64,000 bases of DNA, from positions 4,362,001-4,426,000 of the forward strand of contig JAVUNC010000004.1 in assembly GCA_032173965.1 (NCBI GenBank), given 5' to 3'. Each line of letters opens with the position of its first letter. The first letter of the stretch is position 1. This document shows, one piece after another, positions 44,293 through 57,158 of the stretch. The position numbers and the translations under genes are program-made. The notes below the pieces were generated by a model. It made no database searches and was not told the DNA's origin. It was given only the letters and a program-made list of their open reading frames with translations. This DNA comes from Sitta carolinensis (Eukaryota; Chordata; Aves; Passeriformes; Sittidae).

Positions 44293-46455
44293 CTTAGTTT
44301 TGCTTAGTTTGTTGAGCATTTTTTAACTCAGATGTTTTAATTTCTGTGTGACTGATACTTGATCACATTTACACTGTTGTCAGCCTCCAAATCAAATGTT
44401 ACCAGTCATACTTCTATTACAAATTAGTTTGCCACTGTTTTTTTCTCTAAAACAGGATATTGTGTAAGTCAGAGGAAGACTGACATATTTGTGAAATTTG
44501 CAATTGATGCAGTGCCTTGCCTTTTAGCTGCAACATTTCCGGATTTAATCTGGGTTATACCCCTGCCACTCCCCAAGTTCATTCCTATTCTTTAATTTGC
44601 AGGTGAATCCAAGATGATTCCCATTGTTCAGTGGCTCCTTGACATTGTCACTGAGGAATACCACCATGGGAAACATTAAAAATATTGGATCTTCACTCTT
44701 CCCTACATCACACACAGACACAGCAGTGTTAAAAACACTCTTTCTCATTACTGGTGCACAGCTGACAGTTCACAGCTGAGTTTGCTGCAGGAACATCATT
44801 TTATTTCTGTGCATCTTTGTCATAATTACCAACATTCAGAATCAAGAGTGTCAGACTTTACAAAACCAGTCTTTTCCTGTCATTTAACTTCCCCCTCAGA
44901 ACTTGTGTGGAAACCTCATTTTTGCTGTCAAGGTTCCTGTCACACAATGAGAGGCAGTGTTTCAGGAGTCCTAGTTGTTTGTTGCCTCAAACTAAAGAGG
45001 CAGCTTTTTTTTTTCTAGGTCTCTCCACCTTTTATTTCAAGGGTTTCCTGTGATACACAGGATAATTTTTGTCTGCTTTGCTCTTGGTCTTCTGCTCTGA
45101 AACACTCCTTGAGAAACTCAGTGAGTATGTCATGGAGTGCATTACTCACCTTGCTGTTGTAGAGATAATGTGTGAACTTTAGATGCATCAGTGTTATTTC
45201 TAAACAAAATAAAAGAGTTTCCTTTGACTTTTTTTTGTCTGTTTTTCCCTCTGGAGAGATGAACTTCTCTTTAGCTTCACAGGTAATAGGCAGTGTCCCT
45301 TTTCCTTCTTTCTTCTTTGCTGGTACTCATCACATCTTCTGTCTTTTCTCTTGCTTTACTCTGGTCTTTCTATTTATTCAATGATTTTAAGTTCACCTTA
45401 AAATTAAACCAGATAAACAATGTGGCTCCCCTCTATTTTGCAGATAACCTTGTGCTTGTTTGCCATGCCTTCCTCTTGCAACTTCTGGACAGTTTATGTT
45501 GCAATAATTTGAAACAAAAAACTCTCTCCTCCTCTAATATAATGCAAATTTGCTCTTGAATCACCATTGTGGGTACTGGGTGATAATGAGTAGATTCACG
45601 TGTGTGTGTGTACACAGACACACACACCACAGGGAAATAAATTACACTTTCTGTAACCACACACATCTCAGATTGTTAAATTCTGGTACGTCCTCAGACC
45701 TGTGTTTGTTTCAGACTATTGTAGTCTCATTTACACTATGGATATTTCATATTCCTCTGTCACTATGAACATAAATTTCAGGTACCCATTGCTCCAATGC
45801 AATTGCTGAACAATAATAGAAATTGCTCAACTATGCTTCCAGCATGGGATGAAGTGAGTACAGTGGAAAGGGCAAGCAGGGCCATTTATTTTTCTTTATA
45901 GCCAAGCTGGCTCACTCATCCTTAGTTTAAGTGATAGTTCAAGCTGTGAAAGAGTTGTTAGGACACTCATCATTTTTATTACATAGGAAATGGTGCCTTT
46001 GGTTAATTGGATTTGGAAAATTTGCTGAGCATTCAGGTGAACCTCCATGAATCCCAGTGATATGGTGATAGCCTACAAATCTCTGTCAGCTGTTGACATT
46101 CTAACTAAGCCTTTCACTTTCTGGAGTTTTGAGCCCAGAATTGTGAAAAAACCCCAACCTTTCCATGAAGTCTATTTGGACTTGATTACTGTAACATAAT
46201 TTACAGGGAGAATGCTGAGATACTGTGGGGCCCTGTTACAAATACATGATCATAAAATAAATTACAAGATTGATTTGCTTTTCAGATTAACACACTATAA
46301 ATCCTTCTCAATACTGTGAGTGGCAGAAGAGACCACTCGTAGATGACTCAGCTGTACATCAAATAATCAGCTCTCAGTAGTCTCATTCAAGAGCTGTCAC
46401 CCTCTCTGTGCATACTGTTTCTGAATCTGTCCTTCTGAATCCCTTTGCCACTTAG
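44293..46455. other. Unassigned DNA with a GT/AC inverted microsatellite
   Basis: Nothing is recognised except the short alternating tract at 45599-45628 listed separately. Confidence 0.45.
45599..45628. repeat. Facing GT and AC short repeats (self-complementary)
   Basis: GTGTGTGTGTGTACACAGAC then ACACACACC: a (GT)n run immediately followed by an (AC)n run, so the tract can fold on itself or form Z-DNA/cruciform structure. Confidence 0.85.
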
Positions 46456-46558
46456 CAAAAAAAACCCAAAAATAAAAAATCAAAAACCCAAAGAGAAAAA
46501 AAAAATAAACAGAAAAAAAAAAAAAAAAGTAAATAAAGAAAATAAGGAAAATAAAGAA
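46456..46558. repeat. A-rich low-complexity tract
   Basis: About 100 bases made of A runs interrupted by CCC, T and G, with several AATAAA-like words. The AATAAA occurrences are a by-product of the composition and are not taken as poly-A signals. Confidence 0.9.
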
Positions 46559-46701
46559 TCACTGTGGAACTTGATTTTCCAGTTTGTCCTTCCAAGATTT
46601 TTTATGGAAGCCCTAAAAGGCTTTTAGAACAATGCTTTCTGTTGACTTCAGGGGTTTTGGATGAAGATTTTAGGGACCCATGTTCAAAAAAAAGTGCAGG
46701 T

Positions 46702-46800
46702 GTGACTCCTGGGGACATGGTTTAGTGTTGGACTTAGCTGTCCTGGGGCACCAGTTGGACTCAATGGTCTTAGAGGTCTTTTCCAAACTTAATTCTCTGG
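46702..46800 (+). mobile_element. CR1 LINE 3' end, older subfamily
   Basis: 'gtgactcctggggacatggtttagtgttggacttagctgtcctgggg', 'ttggactcaatggtcttagaggtcttttccaaacttaattctctgg' matches the 3' end of the 'ttttccaacc' CR1 subfamily. The tail repeats are decayed. Confidence 0.93.
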
Positions 46801-47453
46801 TTGCAACAGTGTCTCACAAAGCAGCAGACAGGAGTCTCTCTTTCCCTTTCTCACAATAATGGAAAACAGTCCTAGTGAATTATAAAAACTTTCTACAACT
46901 TCCCAACTATTCCAACCTCAGGAAACTGGGGAAAAGAAGCTGTAGCCTCCTAATGAGGCAAACAAAAACAAAAGAAGCATAGGTGAGTGAAATTCTTCTC
47001 CTCATTTTAGCTTACCCGATTATCAGTGTACGACCGAGCTCTCCATCCTATAAAAACGACATCCTCCACAAGACAACTGGGATAGTTTAAGCTACCTTAA
47101 ATCACTCAACCTGCAATACATCTGAAATGTTAATTAAGCAAGTTTTTTATCCTCACCTCTGCTCTGCTGGCTTTAGTGAAAGCTTGTCTGCCAGGGAAAA
47201 CTCTCTACAGGTACCGCCAATTCTGTTTGAAGCTGGTGATCTGGGTTTGGCTCATAACATTCACAGTAGATTTACCTGAAAGATCAATAAAAGCATGTTC
47301 AAAGCAAGATTGGCTTCATAGAGCCCAGGATTTTATTAATTTATATAAACTTCCTAAAACTTTTGCGGTAAAGGAAAGGGGAAAAGCTTGAAAATATTCA
47401 CAGTATTGTGCAGCAGGGTAATGAAAATGGAATGGCAAAGTTCTGGAATCACT
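46801..47453. other. Unassigned DNA
   Basis: Nothing is recognised. Confidence 0.4.
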
Positions 47454-47496
47454 TGTTTTTTTGTTTTTTTGTTTTTTTTTGTTTTTTTTTTTCTTT
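47454..47496. repeat. T-rich tract with interspersed G
   Basis: T runs of 7 to 12 separated by single G over about 43 bases. Confidence 0.9.
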
Positions 47497-49227
47497 TCCA
47501 AAAAAGCAGCCCTCAAATATTCACAGATGAAATTTACTAATATAGGTGGAGTCTTCTGTTGTGACATCTCAATAGTTCCTCATTTTCAGAGGCTAGTTAG
47601 CTTCTCTTTAAATTATCTCAAATTATACAAAGCACCCCAAAATACCTCTCACAGTATGACTCCCTCAAGAATATTTATTATGCAAATCCTTGACTGAAAC
47701 CTCTCTCTTCTGTCATTGGTAACATGAGATAGATCGTCGTAACCGAAGAATTCTGAAGGCAGTTCTCATCACCAACCATTAAATGAAATAGGATTTCTCA
47801 GAGTGGTAAATGTGATTTCTTCTTTATTTTTTTCATGGTGTATAGTTTAGTAGAATATAAAATCAGAATTTAAAAAGCAATCAAGCAGCCAGCAAGACTT
47901 TGATCTTTAAAATGCTGGAATTATCTTTAATCAGAGGAGATTTATAAGTAGTAGTTGAATTAAAGCTGGAATTACTGTCTGGCTTTGTTCATTTAAGTTC
48001 GGCTGCTTTTCCCGCTAAAAAAAATTTGTCTCAAATATCTCCTGTATCCTTTGAGAGGGATCTTTAATAGGCAGTCCTCAACTTTAGAATTGGGTTAATC
48101 TTCCAGATCTTTATTGGCAGCGCTGTGAGTAAGCAGAGCACTGTGAACTTGGAGGTACTTATCAGTGAAAAAATATTTGGAATTCTGGGAATGTGTTTTC
48201 CTAAGTCCATGGTGAACTACCTCAAAGAGCAAGATACTAAGCCTGGGTGGAAAATTCCTTTTTTTTTTTTATGTATGCTCTGAGGGAAAAGAAGGCTATT
48301 ATCTTTTGAAATCCCGCTTCTTCTGGTTTTACTTGTTCTCACATCCTTAATTACTCTTATAATTGAGGAGTGCTTGTGGTTGTTTTTTTGTTGGTTTTTT
48401 TTTTTTATTTTAATTTTTATTTTATTGTTGTTGGGTTTTAATTGGAATAAATATGCTGAAATATTTAAAATAGGTTAAAAGCCTTGTAGACAATGATGTT
48501 TCCTTTACAGGTCTGATGGTCAATTTGAAACTTGTGAGAATGTTCCCTTCCAGGAGAGGAAAAAGAGAGGAAAAAGGGTGTGCAAACCCATGGACTCCAG
48601 TACCACCAGAGCCTTCAGTTACAGATGAGCTCTCTTGTGTCTTCTCTTGCTACTCAGGTCAGGTTTGTCACTTCAGCAAGGACACATTAAGTCAGAAAAT
48701 ACTTATTTCTATCCATAAAGCAAGAAAAATGTTTTTATTTTTATGTGTGTATGTCTTTACAGGCAGCCATTCCCACCCTAAAAACACAGTTGGAAAAATC
48801 TCCATGCACTTTGTCACATTTTGCAACTATAGCTGTTCCTAACACCATCTGAGAAATTTAATATCATTTCAGCAGAAATGCCAAAAAAATCTCAAACTGA
48901 TGGAGTAACATATATAAACAGAGGCTCCCTGCCTTTTTCCATCAGTGGTACTGATGGACATGCCTTCTCCATTCCACACAGAAGGATCAGTTTAATATAT
49001 TTTCATGTGGATTTGCTGAAAATCTCTGTAGTCTCTGAGTTCAAACTCAACACAGCAAAGGTTGGAAGCAATTTTTCCCTCAATTTATTGACACCACCAT
49101 GACATGAAAGACCAATGATGACCAAAGGAAGCTGGCTGTGTGGCTGAGTAGCTGGAGGACAATCTTCCAGGAACTTCATTGCCTTTACAGATTCTTTGTC
49201 ACTTTCCTCCCAGTCCACCCCGAAAGC
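47497..49227. other. Unassigned AT-rich DNA
   Basis: Includes T-rich stretches at 48259-48270 and 48378-48437. The part at about 47990-48130 looks like possible conserved non-coding sequence, without a named motif. A 108-codon frame (48516-48842, plus) has no domain. Confidence 0.4.
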
Positions 49228-49248
49228 AAAAAAAAAAAAAAAAAAAAA
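49228..49248. repeat. A21 homopolymer
   Basis: About 21 uninterrupted A by direct count, preceded by CCCCGAAAGC. Confidence 0.9.
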
Positions 49249-49635
49249 GAAATAGTTTCTGTGTGGGGTGAAGTTACACAAGGAGGAATTGCTTTAAGAA
49301 AGTTTTCAGAGAAGGCAATTAGCCTGTGAAGTCAGAGATGTGATGTGGAGAAGGGAACATTGAGACAGGAGGTTACATTTCCCTTTCATTAGTTCTTTTC
49401 TTTTTTTCAGTTTCCAAAGAAGGTGCCAGGTGTTTGTTCACTTTCCAACCCCTGAGAACCAAGCTCCAAACCTAATCCACTGAGCCCTTTGCTAACTCAA
49501 CCCTGATGGATTTATCCTGCCTTACTTAGCACATGCTATCTGGATACTTTGACTGCTTCAGATGATTATGGCTGTAATTCTTTGTGGGGCTTTGCTGCAC
49601 CATAGCAAAGAATAATAAGACCCTAAATTCAGAAT
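49249..49635. other. Unassigned DNA
   Basis: Nothing is recognised. Confidence 0.4.
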
Positions 49636-49738
49636 GAAAAAAAAACCCACAAAAAACAAAACAAAACAAAAAACCAAACCAAAACAAAACAAAACAAAAA
49701 ATCCCCCAAAAAAAAGAGGGAAAGAAAAAAGGAAGAAA
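49636..49738. repeat. (CAAAA)n-type minisatellite with purine-rich end
   Basis: Repeated CAAAA/CAAAAC units with CC variants over about 70 bases, then AAAGAGGGAAAGAAAAAAGG. On the minus strand it gives open frames rich in Phe, Leu and Gly, an artefact of the repeat and not a membrane protein. Confidence 0.92.
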
Positions 49739-50583
49739 TCCCCACAACCCTTATCTGTGAATAAAGGCTTTTATAAGCAGCAATAACTGTGTGCTGCCTG
49801 AGTGTTCCTTCTGACAGTGTAACACTGGAAAAATAAGTATTCCCATTGCCCCTTTGCAAGGAAAGGTCTAGCTGAGGCACAGAGAAGAGCAGTTTAACAT
49901 TTCTTGGTTTTCCTTTTATTTGTGGGTACCTGGGATTGATGCTCTTGTAGCTGCAAAGAAGGGCAGTGCAACCCACAGATGCAATTTTCAGAGACAGACC
50001 CAGGAAAAACACTCTTAATAGACATCCAAAGGAAAGGGATGGCTAAAGGTCCCTTAGGGAAACACAGAGACACATTATGACTGAATTCTGATAAAGGTGT
50101 GAGTCAATCAAACTCCTACTTCTGTACAAGAAAAGAAGGAAAATCACTATGAGGTTCCCATGCCTGCTGCTTTGGATGAACAGGAATCTTTGTAACTTAT
50201 ATAAATACACTCCTTGACTCTTAATATACCTATAATATTCATAGTACAGTGTGCTGGAAGATAGGTCTGAGAAAACAAGGCAATACAGCAAAAGATAGGT
50301 GAGGACAAAGAATGACATTTCTCAGCTCACTGGCTTTGTGGTTCTGGAAAGGGGAAGAGGCTGGAAGGAACATTATCCAACCACCAATGATATCAATGAG
50401 ATCACTGGAGAGGACAGATTGACTCCACCAAGTTTTATAGTCTAGAATAAGGGTTCATGCCATGATTCATCTCTAATTCTCATTCCAATGAGATTGTTGT
50501 CATATATACAATGTATTTCTCAACACTTTGGCTTTAGAAAAGGAAGAAGAAAAAATTACATATTCTATTTCTAAACTTTTGGA
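49739..50583. other. Unassigned DNA
   Basis: Nothing is recognised. Confidence 0.4.
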
Positions 50584-51002
50584 CACAGCAAGGTGTTGAA
50601 GAAGATCAAAGGGATGGAAACCCTCTGCTCTTAAATTGGGCTGGAAGAGCTGGGGCTGTTCAACCTGGAGAAGAGAAGGCTCCAGGGAGACCTTAGAGAA
50701 CATTCCAGTACCTACAAGGGTCCTACAAGAAAGCTGAGGAGGGATGAGGGACTTTTTGCAAGGGTATGTAGTGGGAGAACATAGGAAAATGGCTTTAAGA
50801 TGAAAGATGGTAGGTTTAGATTAGATATTAGGAAGAAATTCTTCCCTGTGAGGGTGGTGAGGCTTTGGAACAGGTTGCACAGAGAAGCTGTGTCTGCATC
50901 ATACCTGGAAGTGTCCAAGGCCAGGAAGGATGGAGCTTGGAGCAAGATGGACTTTTAGGTCCCTTCCAAGCCAGACCTCTTAATGATTCCACGATTCTGT
51001 GT
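50584..51002 (+). mobile_element. CR1 LINE 3' portion, about 420 bp
   Basis: Plus-strand CR1 beginning at the end of ORF2 ('gaagatcaaagggatgg', 'gctgttcaacctggagaagagaaggctccagggagacctta'), through 'tagattagatattaggaagaaattcttccctgtgagggtggtgagg', 'gtccaaggccagga', to 'ggtcccttccaagccagacctcttaatgattccacgattctgtg'. The C-terminal ORF2 coding part is broken. The 3' end is complete. Confidence 0.97.
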
Positions 51003-52288
51003 CTGTGGTCTAAATTGTATTTCAGGGTTCTAGTGTTCACTTTGGGCTATCTGCTGGCCCCACTGTCTCTCCCTTGTTGCCTTAGATGGAATGATGTTAT
51101 TGCAGTGACTCCCTCAGCTCCCAGTACATATAAACAGCTCTTTCTGAACTGATCCTTCCATCCATCTCTTACTTCCCTGGCCCTATTTATGCACCAGCCA
51201 GTAACACAGAGAGGGGTTGGGTACCATCCTGTCAATCCTGTGCTCATCCTGACTCTCCCAAGTGCTCCCAGCCACGGTTCTGGTCCTTGTCAGGCAGCAC
51301 CCACGCAGACAGTGTCTGCACGCTGCTCAGGGGCTCACACAACGCAGGAGCCATTTCCAGGCAGCAGGTGGGATGCAGCCACTCTGTTTTCAGGAGGAAG
51401 AGTGTCTAAGCATATGGGTACAAGCTGTCTCCTCCCAGCTGGTCTTACAGACAGAGAAGGAGCCCTGGCCCTTTTTGTTTAGCCATGTACAGAAGGAGAG
51501 AACTCTCACAGCAAACAATAACTTGGGGAGCAGATGTGGTTTCTTAACGTTTAACTCATTGTCATAGTTTCTAATTAGGTGTTTACAGTTGCGGTTATGA
51601 ATGCTTAGAGTTGACTGTATCCTTTTTATAAAATGAAAACAAATGTCTCGTTTTATGCAGAAAATATTCAGAGGGGCATTTTCAGGTGCTCCATTATCTG
51701 TGGTTATGTTTTTGCAGCTGTGCATCACTGCCCTCTTAAATGTATATATTTCTCACAATCATGTTAGTCCTTAAACATTTTGTATCTTTTTTATTGTGCT
51801 TATACCTATCAAAATGGAATGATTGTCTGCCTTTCAACCTTTTCCAGGAAAGTATTTATTTTCTTTGTTTTCGCACCTTCCTCTTGTCCTCCCACCCTTG
51901 TATAAATCTTCCTGTGAAACAAAATAGTTGACATAAGTATAACTGCTATACATAATTGATGTGTTCTCTGTTTAATAAATAAAGTGTCTGTCATATAGGG
52001 GGCAAGTTTTCTGGTTTTTATATTGTCTGGATGAGAGGTATTTTTAGCTTCTGTCCAGGGGTGATTGAAAAATTTTATAATTTCTGGAAAAGAAATTGTT
52101 CCTTTGTAAAGTAAATTCTGGTTAAATATATATCTGATTTCTCCCTTAAAAAAAATAAACAAAAAAAACCCAAACCAAACAAACAGCATGAATGATCCCT
52201 TAAAAGCACATATCTGTTATATGCCAGACTTTCTGAATTGTCAGACTTGATTCACTGTTTGCTTCACAGTAGCAAACAATGCTAGTGG
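51003..52288. other. Unassigned DNA; GC-richer 51030-51500
   Basis: 51030-51500 is GC-richer and holds overlapping open frames of about 100 codons on the plus strand with no recognisable domain. 52147-52184 is an A-rich tract with CAAA units. No LTR ends were found. Confidence 0.35.
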
Positions 52289-52326
52289 AAAAAAAAAAAA
52301 AAAAAAAAAAAAAGAGAGAGAGAGAA
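52289..52326. repeat. A25 run followed by (GA)n
   Basis: About 25 uninterrupted A, then GAGAGAGAGAGA. An all-purine tract that could form triplex DNA. Mutable simple sequence. Confidence 0.92.
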
Positions 52327-53428
52327 AGTTTTCCTGCTGTTAATGAGACAGAGGTGACTGTAAACAATAGATGCCTTATAGCTATTCTCAAACAGGAATC
52401 AAAGCTGTAATTAAATATAAAACACTGTCAGTGATAGGCTCTTTAATGTAACATTTCTGAGTTGCTTTTCCTCTATGAAATAGCTTCACTTAGACAAAAG
52501 CTGAGAGTGACTGTAACAAGAGAAGAAAGACTTGTGCCAGAAACTGATTCCTTGTTGCTCATGACATACCAGTCCTGTAGCTTCAGCAGGAAATATTCCT
52601 GACTAGACGTCAGAACATAGCTAATCACAGGACTTTGGTGGCATCTGTGAGACTAAATGGTGCCATGTGAAGGCAGCTTACTCTTGGATGGACACAGGTG
52701 TCATCTCAAGCCCAGGAAAAGACAGATCCAAACAGACTTTGCTCCCCGCTCTGTTCAGAACTTGGGCTGTTTATTCCTTGAGCTTAGTGTAGGCAAGGAA
52801 AAAGAGAGGAAATAACTTGAGGAAAACTGGTGAAGAGCTGAAGCTGCTTTGCCTTTGCACTTTCCAGTTGCTTTATAACCCAGATGTGGCTGCTGGATGG
52901 ATGGCAGCATCCACCTAAAGCCTGAGGTCCAGTGAATGCTGTTTCATGAATATACAGAAAGGAGAACAAAGTACAGGGAGTACTGGAAGGCAGAGGCAAC
53001 TCTCATGCAACTCCTGCCTGAGCTAATCAAAAGGATACAAAAACCTCTGCTCAGTCCTTGATCAGCCGTGTGATGCCTCAAGTGAGAATCCAGCCTATGT
53101 GTAAACAATTAGGAAGCCCTGAGCAAGCACGAGGAAGTAGGCCAGAGATTTGGTATAAAGAGCCACAGTTCTTGTGTGGAGCAGGTTAATTATCTTCTGG
53201 CATTTATTTTTCATTCACAAAACAAAAGTAAGTAAAACTGATGCTGTAATAGCTGTTCAAAATCTAGACCATTAAAGGTAGGTATATAAACCCAGTATAA
53301 CTAATTCATCAGTTTTGGGGTGGAAGAGCAGTTAAATTCAAAGTATCAATACATAAAATATAAAAAAAAAGTGTTCACTTAAAATACAGGAGGAAATAGT
53401 CAAAAGAAAAATATCTATTCTCAGTTTA
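52327..53428. other. Unassigned DNA
   Basis: Nothing is recognised. Confidence 0.4.
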
Positions 53429-53640
53429 CTCAGAACAACTCTGCCACAGGAGGGTGGCGCAGTACTGGAATATTGCCCAGAGCAGCTGTGGCTGCCCCAT
53501 CCCTGGGAATGTTCAAGGCCAGGTTGGACAGGGCTTCGAGCAACCTGAGATAGTGGAAGGTGACCCTGCCCGTGGCAGGAGGTTGAAACCAGGTGATCTT
53601 TAAGGTTCTTTCCAATTTAAAACATTCTGTGACTGTGATA
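53429..53640 (+). mobile_element. CR1 LINE 3' end, 5'-truncated
   Basis: 'cacaggagggtggcgcagtactgg', 'gcagctgtggctgccccatccctggg', 'caaggccaggttggacagggcttcgagcaacctg', 'gaaggtgaccctgcccgtggcaggaggttg', 'gatctttaaggttctttcc' and a short tail. Confidence 0.97.
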
Positions 53641-54029
53641 CTGAATCTGACCGTGGAGAAGGTCACCCTCTTCACCAACTATTACTTTCCAAAACAGTGG
53701 AAATAGCGCAGCTTGGTTTGTTATATTTTGAAGTGAGAGTTTGGGTTTCTTATCTCTAAAAAACTGCAAACAATGAGATTTTCCTGCTCCTAAGCTAACA
53801 GTGCCCCTTCTACACTGACTCCCTAATAAACGTGTTGAGTTTATATTGCAGCTCTCTCGTCATGGAATCATAAGAAAATATTTTTTCTCTTTTGCTGAAA
53901 AAGCCTGTAATATTCCTTGGAATTTGATGTCATTGGAAGAGTTGTTGACAATGACAAATTGTTAACCAGTCATTAGGGAGGAACAGATGAACATGTGAAA
54001 GCAGACAGAGCTCTATAAGAACCAGGCTT
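53641..54029. other. Unassigned DNA
   Basis: Nothing is recognised. Confidence 0.4.
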
Positions 54030-54308
54030 GGAGTATTCTTCTCCCAGGTGACAAGTGACAGAATGAGATGAAATGACCTCAGGTTGCACTAGGGGATGTT
54101 TAGATTAGGTATTGGAATGTTTTCTTTATGGTAAGTAAAGTTTTGGAATAGGCAGCCTACGGAAATGGTGGAGTCACCATCCCTCAAAGTGTTCAAAGAG
54201 CACAGATATAACATGTGAGGACACAATTTAATGGTAAACATAGTGATTGCCAGCCACTGTATTTGTAGTTCTTGGAGGTCTATTCCAACCTTAATGACTT
54301 TAGTGATG
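54030..54308 (+). mobile_element. CR1 LINE 3' portion, older subfamily
   Basis: 'ggagtattcttctcccaggtgacaagtgacag', 'atgacctcaggttgcactaggggatgtttagattaggtattggaatg', 'ggtggagtcaccatccctcaaag', then 'ttcttggaggtctattccaaccttaatgact'. Strongly diverged, so old. Same subfamily as the minus copy at 21665-21972. Confidence 0.9.
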
Positions 54309-54719
54309 ACTTAGAATTGTGAAACTGCTTCAGGGCAGAGGGAACAGCACACAAATCTGCTGTTTCATTGCACACTAGGGCTGACCTCCCTTGGGGACAG
54401 CAGAACCTCTCTGAATGAATAAGAAGCAAAGAGCCAGACACTCCTACAAACATGAGCCCAACCTTGTGAGCCATAATTACAACCTGTCACAGGAGGCAAG
54501 GGTAGCCCAGACTCTTGTTAATGCAGTGAAACTACACTAAATGATCAATTTTTGTAAATACACACAGGTAGGGTTTATTGCAGAACAATTTAGTTGCACA
54601 GGAAATGTTTTGGCTACTGTTATCTATAGTAATATGACAATTTAAAAGCATAAAAATATCACTCATAAAAACATTTAAGAAGGAGAAGTAAAAGATAAGT
54701 GTAGAAAGATCTCACTACC
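54309..54719. other. Unassigned DNA
   Basis: Nothing is recognised. Confidence 0.4.
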
Positions 54720-55345
54720 TGTGGGCCTGGTGACAAGGCTTGTAGCTGCAATTTTGATGTCTGTTGGTTCAAGTGTTCATAGACTGGGTCAAAGTGATGA
54801 GTGCAGACTGGACCCATCAAGTGGTGGGGGAAAGCCCCAAACCCAACATATATTTAGGTTATATTCCCTCAGGTTCAGGTGGAAATGCCCAGGGGGAGGC
54901 AAGTTTCAGCTGGGTGCTGAAATGCTGTGAGCCTCTGACACCTTCAAAAACCCTCCAGCTGCCCATTACACCAGCCCAGCTGAGTCCATCACAGCCCATT
55001 TTGGCCCATCAGCAGAGGTGAACACCTTCAGGCTTCATGTGATTGGTCCCCATCAGGGGAGTTATCACAGCCTGAGTAAGGACAAAGAGGCAGGACCCTT
55101 CTCCAGGGCTTACCCCTTTCCTTATCTCATAGCCCGAGCTGGTGGGCTGTGCTGGGGCAGTTACTTTGCACATCAGCAGCTTCCCCCTGAATGTTTGAGC
55201 CATCAGCATTCCAGTCTCTCTTCTGGCATAATTTGTGGATATATTCTTCTCCTGGGATTGGACAAGAGTAGCCCCTTTATCTTATCCCAAGTTCCAGTTA
55301 CAGTCCAAATTCCATTAGTAGGCATATTTGGGGAGGGGTGAGCTG
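54720..55345. other. GC-richer unassigned block
   Basis: A 600-bp block clearly richer in C/G than its flanks and unlike CR1. It has two close GATA-type sites on the minus strand (TTATCTTATC, about 55278-55287). Plus-strand frames of 69, 85 and 107 codons overlap, with no recognisable domain or splice sites. Possible unrecognised LTR or regulatory segment. Confidence 0.3.
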
Positions 55346-57011
55346 CAGTGGCTGTGGATGAACAGCTGCTGCTTTGCAGTTTGCTACAGTGGGAAAATGT
55401 CCTCCAATGATTTTAGCAATGTTTAAGCCATTAACAATCTCTTGTAGTCACACAGCACATCAGCAGAATGGGAAAGGCTGAAGGGTAATGCACTTTAAAA
55501 AATATCCCAAAAGGAGGATGTATGAAAGTAGGCAGAGGGGAGAAGAGGTGTTGACTGAAGTTCAGATTGAGTGAGGGGGAGAGAAGACATTACCCTAAGC
55601 TTTTCTCCAGTAATCTGAAGTTTGTGTTTAATAATAGTCAATTAAATGAGGTAAAATTCCTCAAATCAAGATTGGCCTGTGATGCCCTAGACTGCTATCC
55701 ACTGTTGCAACTCCAGAAAGCCATTCCTCTCCTGCTCTGGTTAAACATTCCTAGGTTTTGCTAGCTGCCAAAACAGCATTGCCTGAGTGCATTCTGCTCT
55801 TTAAAACCAATCAGCAGCCCTTCATAGTTACCAGTGATGCTAAATGAAAGCAGGACAAAAAAGGATCCCCCATACCCAGCTGCTGTCACCCTCCTGCTTT
55901 GTTGCTGGTGTGTTCTCTGTCACAGCTGTGGTTTGTACCAACAGCAAATCTACCAGAGGGAGCCTCAGCAAGGCTTGGGGGTAGCACAGAGCATCCCATT
56001 GTTCATGGGACACCTCATGGAGCCCCAAAATGCTTCAGGTTTCACTTCCATCCTTGGATAGCATTCCAATAAATTATAGGAGGCTTTGCAACCTCAAGGA
56101 TTTCTGCATGCTTTTCTGTTGCATGCATGAAGCATCTCTTGGTTTCATGCCAAGAAAACACCATTCTGATGGTGAACACTTTTGACTGAAATAAGGGAGA
56201 ATTCATACAGAAGATGACTGCACTGTTGGAATCATAGGGAACCCCACACTGAACCCCACAGAGATCCAGAGACAGGTGTAATTCAGTGTGAACATTGCCA
56301 AATTTGGCTTCAAGTCCAAAGAAAAAAGGGACTCCAGACAGGAACAGCTCCACCACATCAGAGAATATTTTTTTCCTTTTTATTTAAGTAGTTTCTCTCA
56401 TCACAATATGGGAGATACTTCACAAGAATTTCTGTTTATTATCTCACAGCTTTGCTCCTGTTCACAATTCAGGTAAGGAGATTGCACTCAGAGTTTTATC
56501 TTGAACTCACGTCAAGTCAATTCTTACTTCCACTTGATCATTTTGATGGCCAGAGATTATATTAATGTCTCATTCCTTAGCATGTTATTGTCTACAGAAT
56601 TTACTATGTCTCAGTAATCTTGATTTGACAGATGGCTCATAGTCCACTGACTTGCAGCCTCTTAAACAACATGTAGAGTGAGCCGCTAAAAATTAAGTGC
56701 TTGGGGAATTTGTGTCCTAGACACCACAGACAGTATCTCCAAGTTTATGTTATTATTGTTACATATTGTGCAGTAGAGAAGAGGCTGGATATTACATCAG
56801 CTAAATGCCCTTAGCCCAGTAATTTCCAGTGCTGCACAGTGTCTTGCTTTTAGATGCTTGTCCAGAGAGAGAAGACTTGATCCATCTCCTGCTTTGTACC
56901 TGACAGCTCTGAGCCAGTCTTCAATATTCTAATGCACTAAAGGGTGCCATTTCCTTTGTTTAGATAACTGATATAAGCCAGAATCTGCTAATAGATTCTA
57001 CTACTAATAAA
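55346..57011. other. Unassigned DNA
   Basis: Nothing is recognised. A 104-codon minus-strand frame (56042-56356) has no domain. Confidence 0.4.
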
Positions 57012-57158
57012 ATCATATAATCACAAAATGTCTCGAGTTGGAAGGGACCTTAAAGATTACCTAATTCCAATTTTCCTGCCATGAGCAGTGATGCCACCTA
57101 CTAGATCAGGTTGCTCAGAGCCTTGAACCCTTCCAGGGATTGGACATCCCATAATAAG
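57012..57158 (-). mobile_element. CR1 LINE 3' end, 5'-truncated
   Basis: The complement of the CR1 tail: ATCATATAATCACAAAATG, GAGTTGGAAGGGACCTTAAAG, 'ctgccatgagcagtgatgccacctactagatcaggttgctcagagcc'. The only clear minus-strand copy in the last 19 kb. Confidence 0.96.

Noticed and set aside
46456..46558. Several AATAAA-like words suggesting a polyadenylation region
   Set aside because: They arise from A-rich low-complexity sequence, with no upstream exon and no GT-rich downstream element.
49526..50012. Minus-strand frames with strongly hydrophobic Phe/Leu-rich stretches resembling membrane segments
   Set aside because: They are produced by the CAAAA-type minisatellite at 49636-49738 read in reverse.
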